The notes under the pieces were generated by a model that saw nothing but the letters and a program-made list of their open reading frames with translations, was not told the DNA's origin and ran no database searches. Made by a program: the position numbers and the translations under genes. 45,503 nt of DNA, from NCBI GenBank assembly GCA_937892255.1, contig CALAUL010000002.1:1-45503 (forward strand), in the 5' to 3' direction. This DNA is from an uncultured Bacteroidales bacterium (lineage in GTDB: Bacteria > Bacteroidota > Bacteroidia > Bacteroidales > Marinilabiliaceae). The first letter of the stretch is position 1, and every line of letters begins with the position of its first letter. Of this stretch, positions 41,810-45,503 are shown piece by piece.

Positions 41810-41882
41810 GCCGATATGGCTCAGTTGGTAGAGCGTCGCATTCGTAATGCGTAGGTCGCGGGTTCGAGTCCCGCTATCGGCT
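41810..41882 (+). tRNA. tRNA-Thr (anticodon CGU)
   Basis: A 73-base cloverleaf. The acceptor stem GCCGATA/TATCGGC is perfect, the D stem is GCTC/GAGC and the T arm is GCGGG-TTCGAGT-CCCGC. The anticodon loop TTCGTAA gives anticodon CGT, reading ACG. The outermost anticodon-stem pair (27-43) is a T-T mismatch; the other four pairs are sound. The discriminator is T and CCA is not encoded. Confidence 0.95.
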
Positions 41883-41894
41883 CAAAAAAGATAT

Positions 41895-41926
41895 GGAAGC
41901 GAAATTTATTTACGCTTCCTTTTTTA
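41895..41926 (+). terminator. Terminator of the tRNA-Thr gene
   Basis: The stem GGAAGCG (41895-41901) pairs with CGCTTCC (41913-41919) and is followed by TTTTTTAT. Confidence 0.85.
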
Positions 41927-41965
41927 TATCTTGCACCTTATATATAACCGAATAACACCTGACAA

Positions 41966-42718
41966 ATGAAACATTTCACTACTCTAATCGCCATTATTCT
42001 TGTTGCCGTAACTTCTTACGCTCAACAGCCGGGTATCAACCCCAAAAACCTATCCGACTGCAGAACTGCTCAACTTAAAGGCAATGTCGCTACCTTAAAC
42101 GAAACGATAACTGCCATTGATTACAGCCGACATACTATAGTATACGGCAACATCACCGCTATATCAAAAACATACTACAACGAAGATGGAAACATAACAA
42201 AAAAAGAACTCTATGACGGCAATGGCACTCTTATCCAAAAGACTATATACCAATACGAAGATGGACTAAAAATCGCAGCTACAACCTACGATGCCTCTGA
42301 CACTCGCACTCTTCAAACTCTTTATGCAAATACCGCCGACGGCTTCTGCGCCAGACTACGTTGCACGGATGCTATTGGCGTCACTATAAGCACAAGCGAA
42401 ATAAGCATTAAAGAGAATTGGACAAAACAAACCGAAGAATTTCAAGATGGCGAAATTGTCGATACCGAATGGTTCTACAACAACAAAGGAGAACTTATAA
42501 AGAAAATCTCAAACGGCCAAGAAACAGATTATATCTCCACGATTACACTCAACAACAAAGGATTTCCGATAAAGAACATTGTCAAAACAAACAACTCTCG
42601 CACTATATTCGAATTCGTATACGGCAAAATATCTCCAGAGGGCAATTGGCTCGAGAGAACTGTATACAAAGACGGAATTCCTATCGAAAAACACGAAAGA
42701 ACAATATCTTTACATTAA
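41966..42718 (+). CDS. Secreted protein of unknown function
   Basis: A 250-residue protein with a signal peptide cleaved at TSYAQ. The mature part has repeated beta-type motifs spaced about 20-25 residues (TKKELYDGNGTLIQKTIYQYED, DTEWFYNNKGELIKKI, YISTITLNNKGFPIKNIV), reminiscent of the YD/RHS-like or YwqK-like repeats of surface proteins. I do not recognise a defined family. It starts 40 bases after the tRNA terminator with no obvious promoter, and converges on the next gene with only seven bases between the stop codons. Confidence 0.7.
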   Translation: MKHFTTLIAIILVAVTSYAQQPGINPKNLSDCRTAQLKGNVATLNETITAIDYSRHTIVYGNITAISKTYYNEDGNITKKELYDGNGTLIQKTIYQYEDGLKIAATTYDASDTRTLQTLYANTADGFCARLRCTDAIGVTISTSEISIKENWTKQTEEFQDGEIVDTEWFYNNKGELIKKISNGQETDYISTITLNNKGFPIKNIVKTNNSRTIFEFVYGKISPEGNWLERTVYKDGIPIEKHERTISLH

Positions 42719-42725
42719 GATTACC

Positions 42726-43202
42726 CTATATGCCCAACTTGCCATTCAGATAGTCAAGCCATATCTCTGCGGCGACACGTACCATCATGGCACATGGACG
42801 TTTCTTGTAATATGCTTCAGTACGTTCTTCCGGTTTGCTTTCCGTCGTCGGAACAACTCCTTTTCCTCTCAGAAGTTCTGCACATGTCAATGAACCATTG
42901 CGACGTCTAAACTCCTCCGCCAAACGCTGTACCAAAACATAATTGCGTTCTTTCCCCTTCGCATCATGCTCCGTTGAAGAACCTGTCTCCAATCCGGCAA
43001 GAATAAACATTCCACATGCCGCTCCGCACGTCATGCGCATTCGACCTATTCCGCCACCAAACGACGCCGACAATCGTAACATTTGCTCCTCTGTGATTCC
43101 ATACGCATCTGCCCACGCCGCACTTACCGACTGCGAACAATTGTAACCCAAAGAAAACAACTCCACGGCTCGCTCTACCCTTTTTTCTGATGTTTTTTCC
43201 AT
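42726..43202 (-). CDS. C-GCAxxG-C-C family protein
   Basis: A 158-residue predicted redox protein named after its cysteine pattern. Visible are FSLGYNCSQSV, GGIGRMRMTCGAACGMFILAG (the GCAxxG core) and a C in LTCAELL, with another Cys near the end (KRPCAMMV). Members are thought to bind a metal or an Fe-S cluster; the function is not established. I chose ATG 43202, which leaves a normal short leader after the -7 box; an ATG at 43214 is also open but would sit almost at the start of transcription. Confidence 0.85.
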   Translation of the reverse strand: MEKTSEKRVERAVELFSLGYNCSQSVSAAWADAYGITEEQMLRLSASFGGGIGRMRMTCGAACGMFILAGLETGSSTEHDAKGKERNYVLVQRLAEEFRRRNGSLTCAELLRGKGVVPTTESKPEERTEAYYKKRPCAMMVRVAAEIWLDYLNGKLGI

Positions 43203-43222
43203 GTAAAAGCACATTTATGAAG

Positions 43223-43240
43223 CAAAGTTAATTATATTTG
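43223..43240. promoter_or_regulatory. Back-to-back divergent promoters
   Basis: The minus strand reads TAACTTTG (43223-43230) for the C-GCAxxG-C-C gene, and the plus strand reads TATATTTG (43233-43240) for the NlpC/P60 gene. The two -7 boxes are only two bases apart, so one polymerase should exclude the other. Confidence 0.55.
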
Positions 43241-43256
43241 TAGAAAGTCTGATCTC

Positions 43257-43880
43257 ATGAACACAACAAAAAGATACATATCATTACTATTATCTCTTCT
43301 TATCATCGTTTTTGCGGGGTATATGACTTGCTGCGCTCCTCAGAAAAACAATATCACCTACACCGTCACAACACTGCCCCAAAAGGGAGGTAAAAAACCT
43401 CATGCTACACCCCCTTCAAAGAAACAAACAACACCGACAAGTTCGTCTTCGTCAAACCTTAGTTCTATATCTAAAAAACTGGGCATCAATGTCACAAAAT
43501 CCGATAATCAAAAACTATACAGCGAAGCAGCATCGTGGATAGGCACAAAATACAAATACGGAGGAACATCAAAAAGTGGCGTCGACTGCTCAGGTTTTAC
43601 TTATCTGATGTATAAAAGTGTCTACGGCAAAACTCTAAGCCGACAATCCGAAGCCATTCTTAACAACAACTGCAAACGAATATCTAAAAACCAACTTAAA
43701 GAAGGCGACCTCGTGTTTTTCCGTACCGATGGCAAAAAGTCATCTAATCCTAACCATGTCGGCATCTACCTCAAAAACAATAAATTCATTCACGCAAGTT
43801 CCTCTAAAGGCGTCGTAGTGAGCGACATTACGACTGACTACTACGTGAAAAACTGGATTGCCGGAGGTAGAGTGAAATAA
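43257..43880 (+). CDS. NlpC/P60 family lipoprotein (peptidoglycan endopeptidase)
   Basis: A 207-residue lipoprotein; the signal ends YMTCCAP, so C25 or C26 is lipidated. A Ser/Thr/Pro/Lys-rich linker (44-72) leads to the NlpC/P60 domain (85-205). The catalytic triad is C111 in GVDCSGFTYL, H167 in NPNHVGIYL and a further polar residue near H179 in FIHASSS. It should cleave the peptide stems of peptidoglycan from the outer-membrane face. Its stop abuts the xseA stop (convergent, one base apart). Confidence 0.9.
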   Translation: MNTTKRYISLLLSLLIIVFAGYMTCCAPQKNNITYTVTTLPQKGGKKPHATPPSKKQTTPTSSSSSNLSSISKKLGINVTKSDNQKLYSEAASWIGTKYKYGGTSKSGVDCSGFTYLMYKSVYGKTLSRQSEAILNNNCKRISKNQLKEGDLVFFRTDGKKSSNPNHVGIYLKNNKFIHASSSKGVVVSDITTDYYVKNWIAGGRVK

Positions 43881-43881
43881 G

Positions 43882-45108
43882 CTATTCCACAACTGACGTC
43901 ACAGTACCATCTCTCAACAACGTCTCAACGACATCGCCTCTCTTCACTTCTTTCGCCGATGTCAAAGGCTTCCCATTGTGCATAGTCATTGTATAACCCT
44001 TGCCAAGCAATAGTCTCGGGTCTCGTGCCCTGATAAGGTTCTCGATGCTCTCTATTCTCATTCGTTGAGCTGATAGTATATTCCCCGACACCAACGACAA
44101 AGTTGAATACAAACTATCTATCTTCGCCTCTCTTGTTCTGACAAAACCGTTGACAACCATTCTCAACGACACCAACAGCGATTCTACTTTTCTGCTGCGC
44201 TCTTCGAAATAACCTCTCGCCAACATCTTTACCTGCTCTGTCATTGCCTCCAAATGATTGAGAAACGACAGATTATGCGCTATAATAAATTCGGCAACTG
44301 CCGTCGGCGTCTTTAATCGAGTATGGGCAACTATGTCCGCCACCGAATTGTCCCTTTCATGCCCTATTCCGGTAAGCACAGGAAGTGGGAAATTAGCTAT
44401 GTTAAATGCTAAATCATACATGTCAAAACATGCCAAATCACTCCTACTGCCTCCTCCTCGAATTATTACCACAACATCGGGTTGCTGCTCCGCCAATGCA
44501 ATACGCTCAAGAGCTTCGATGATGCTCGCTGATGCTTCCTGCCCTTGCATAAGTGCCGGATACAACGTCAACGATACTTTAAATCCAAAAAGATTATTCT
44601 CTATCTGTTTGCAAAAATCCCCATAACCGGCTGCCGTCTCTGCCGAAATAACTGCTACTCGTTGCAATACCATAGGCAAAGTCAACCCCTTATTCATATC
44701 AATAACACCCTCTTGCTCAAGACGCATTATTGTCTCACGTCGCTGACGCTCTATATCCCCAAGGGTATACTCACTATTTATGGCTGTGATATTGCCCGAA
44801 AGACCGTAAAGTTCATGATACGTAACAGTAACATATACCATAACCTTCATTCCCTGCGCAAGTGTCATTCCCGTATCCTGCTGAAACTGTGGCAAGATAC
44901 GTTGAGCACAATTCTGCCATATCGTCGCACGAAGCTTTGCCACAGCATTGCCACTGACAACCGACTTCTCTATCAATTCCAAATACACATGACCACCGCG
45001 ATAAGCACTTACTTCGCTTATCTCCGCAACAACCCATGCAGATATATGCATATCCGATATAGCCTGTCGCAATCCCGTTGTCAGTTCGTATAATGATATA
45101 GCCTCCAT
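43882..45108 (-). CDS. xseA: Exodeoxyribonuclease VII large subunit
   Basis: A 408-residue nuclease subunit. The N-terminal OB-fold domain (about 1-105, with SAWVVAEISE) binds single-stranded DNA. The catalytic domain contains VVVIIRGGGSRSDLACFDMYDL and PVLTGIGHERDNSVADIVAH, the family's conserved motifs. A coiled-coil region follows and the end (LLGKGYTM) is typical. I chose ATG 45108; the frame is open to 45210, but that stretch contains the promoter. The small subunit XseB is not encoded downstream on this strand within the window. Confidence 0.93.
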   Translation of the reverse strand: MEAISLYELTTGLRQAISDMHISAWVVAEISEVSAYRGGHVYLELIEKSVVSGNAVAKLRATIWQNCAQRILPQFQQDTGMTLAQGMKVMVYVTVTYHELYGLSGNITAINSEYTLGDIERQRRETIMRLEQEGVIDMNKGLTLPMVLQRVAVISAETAAGYGDFCKQIENNLFGFKVSLTLYPALMQGQEASASIIEALERIALAEQQPDVVVIIRGGGSRSDLACFDMYDLAFNIANFPLPVLTGIGHERDNSVADIVAHTRLKTPTAVAEFIIAHNLSFLNHLEAMTEQVKMLARGYFEERSRKVESLLVSLRMVVNGFVRTREAKIDSLYSTLSLVSGNILSAQRMRIESIENLIRARDPRLLLGKGYTMTMHNGKPLTSAKEVKRGDVVETLLRDGTVTSVVE

Positions 45109-45116
45109 AGTAATGA

Positions 45117-45147
45117 CAAAGATATATCTTTTGAGCACCAAATCAAA
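45117..45147 (-). promoter_or_regulatory. Consensus promoter of xseA
   Basis: On the minus strand TTTG (45144-45147) is followed after 19 bases by TATCTTTG (45117-45124). The start codon begins only nine bases after the -7 box, predicting a leader of a few bases. Confidence 0.75.
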
Positions 45148-45455
45148 TAACAACACTTTGTTCCATGATTTTGCTGCATTGCAAACGTAAAACAAGATAT
45201 AATAAAACAAACATATACGAAGACATAGTTCAAGACCACGACAAAAGATAATGAAAAGTCAATCACACTCCCCGCCAACGAACACAACTACGTGTTTTCC
45301 TTTGACCCCCAAATAGACAAAACCTAAGCTCCTCAACTTGAAAAAGCAAAACAAAAAAATCTCAAATACACAAAAATGATATAAATCACATAAAAAAGAA
45401 TTAAGGAAAAGAATAAAGCCTTATATTTGTGGCAAAATTATAAAAAACAAACACC
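45148..45455. other. AT-rich intergenic region
   Basis: About 300 A-rich bases between xseA and the last gene. I see no coding frame, tRNA or strong hairpin. TATATTTG at 45422-45429 is a likely -7 box for the gene beginning at 45456. Confidence 0.5.
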
Positions 45456-45503
45456 GTGGATATATTCGACAAAATTGACCAGACCCAAGGCGGTTCTATT
45501 GGT
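45456..45503 (+). CDS. Start of a protein cut by the window edge
   Basis: A GTG at 45456 opens a frame of 16 codons to the end of the window, beginning VDIFDKIDQTQGGSIG. It lies 26 bases after a -7-like TATATTTG. The opening faintly resembles the DIFDKI starts of some Bacteroidales PLP-dependent aminotransferase/KAPA-synthase-like proteins, but 16 residues cannot establish this. Confidence 0.45.
   Translation, partial: MDIFDKIDQTQGGSIG

Overview
The window looks like a chromosomal segment of a member of the Bacteroidota, most likely the order Bacteroidales. The evidence is: promoters of the TAnnTTTG (-7) type with a TTTG (-33) element instead of sigma70 boxes; few Shine-Dalgarno sites; a Bacteroidetes-type RNA polymerase omega next to BamD; the type IX secretion protein PorQ and a GldB-family lipoprotein; an rseC-rnfBCDGEA operon; and an 1103-residue SecA. 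Genus cannot be decided from the sequence. No phage, insertion sequence, integrase, rRNA or CRISPR array is visible.

Layout. 0.2-3.1 kb (+): a membrane polyferredoxin that reads as a NapH-NapG fusion, followed by a Tat-exported, Fe-S-containing aldo/keto reductase lipoprotein. 3.3-4.7 kb (+): a DUF1846 protein. 4.9-15.2 kb (-): a tightly spaced block reading kinase-like PAS/GAF/REC protein, acyltransferase, ketosynthase, acyl carrier protein, two hotdog dehydratases, RND/MMPL exporter, FAD oxidoreductase, LolA-like carrier. It resembles a reduced aryl-polyene/flexirubin-type export cluster. 15.4-19.6 kb (-): U32 protein, LtaS-like sulfatase-fold enzyme and PorQ in one operon. 19.6-21.8 kb (-): DUF2461, omega, BamD. 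22.4-23.3 kb (+): a secreted leucine-rich-repeat protein. 23.5-29.0 kb (-): a lipoprotein, Lgt, SecA and a small secreted protein. 29.4-35.0 kb (+): RseC and the complete Rnf complex. 35.2-38.5 kb (+): a hybrid-sensor-like histidine kinase (no receiver) and GldB. 38.7-45.5 kb: PRPP synthetase, ribosomal protein L25, alkaline phosphatase, tRNA-Thr(CGU), an unknown secreted protein, a C-GCAxxG-C-C protein, an NlpC/P60 lipoprotein, XseA, and the start of one more gene.

Themes. Much of the window concerns the envelope: SecA, Lgt, BamD, PorQ, GldB, LolA-like, MMPL, NlpC/P60, LtaS-like. A second theme is membrane redox chemistry: Rnf, the NapHG-like fusion and the exported reductase.

The observations most worth a second look are: (1) three intergenic arrays of a degenerate 11-bp repeat with core TTTAAACG at 4.8, 29.1 and 41.7 kb; (2) two adjacent hotdog proteins whose catalytic His and Glu appear split between them; (3) a kinase-like protein that keeps the phospho-acceptor His and a receiver domain but has no ATPase domain, joined to the lipid/polyene block; (4) the NapH-NapG fusion with an internal Tat-like motif; and (5) the rnf block, whose strand composition is opposite to that of the flanking plus-strand genes.
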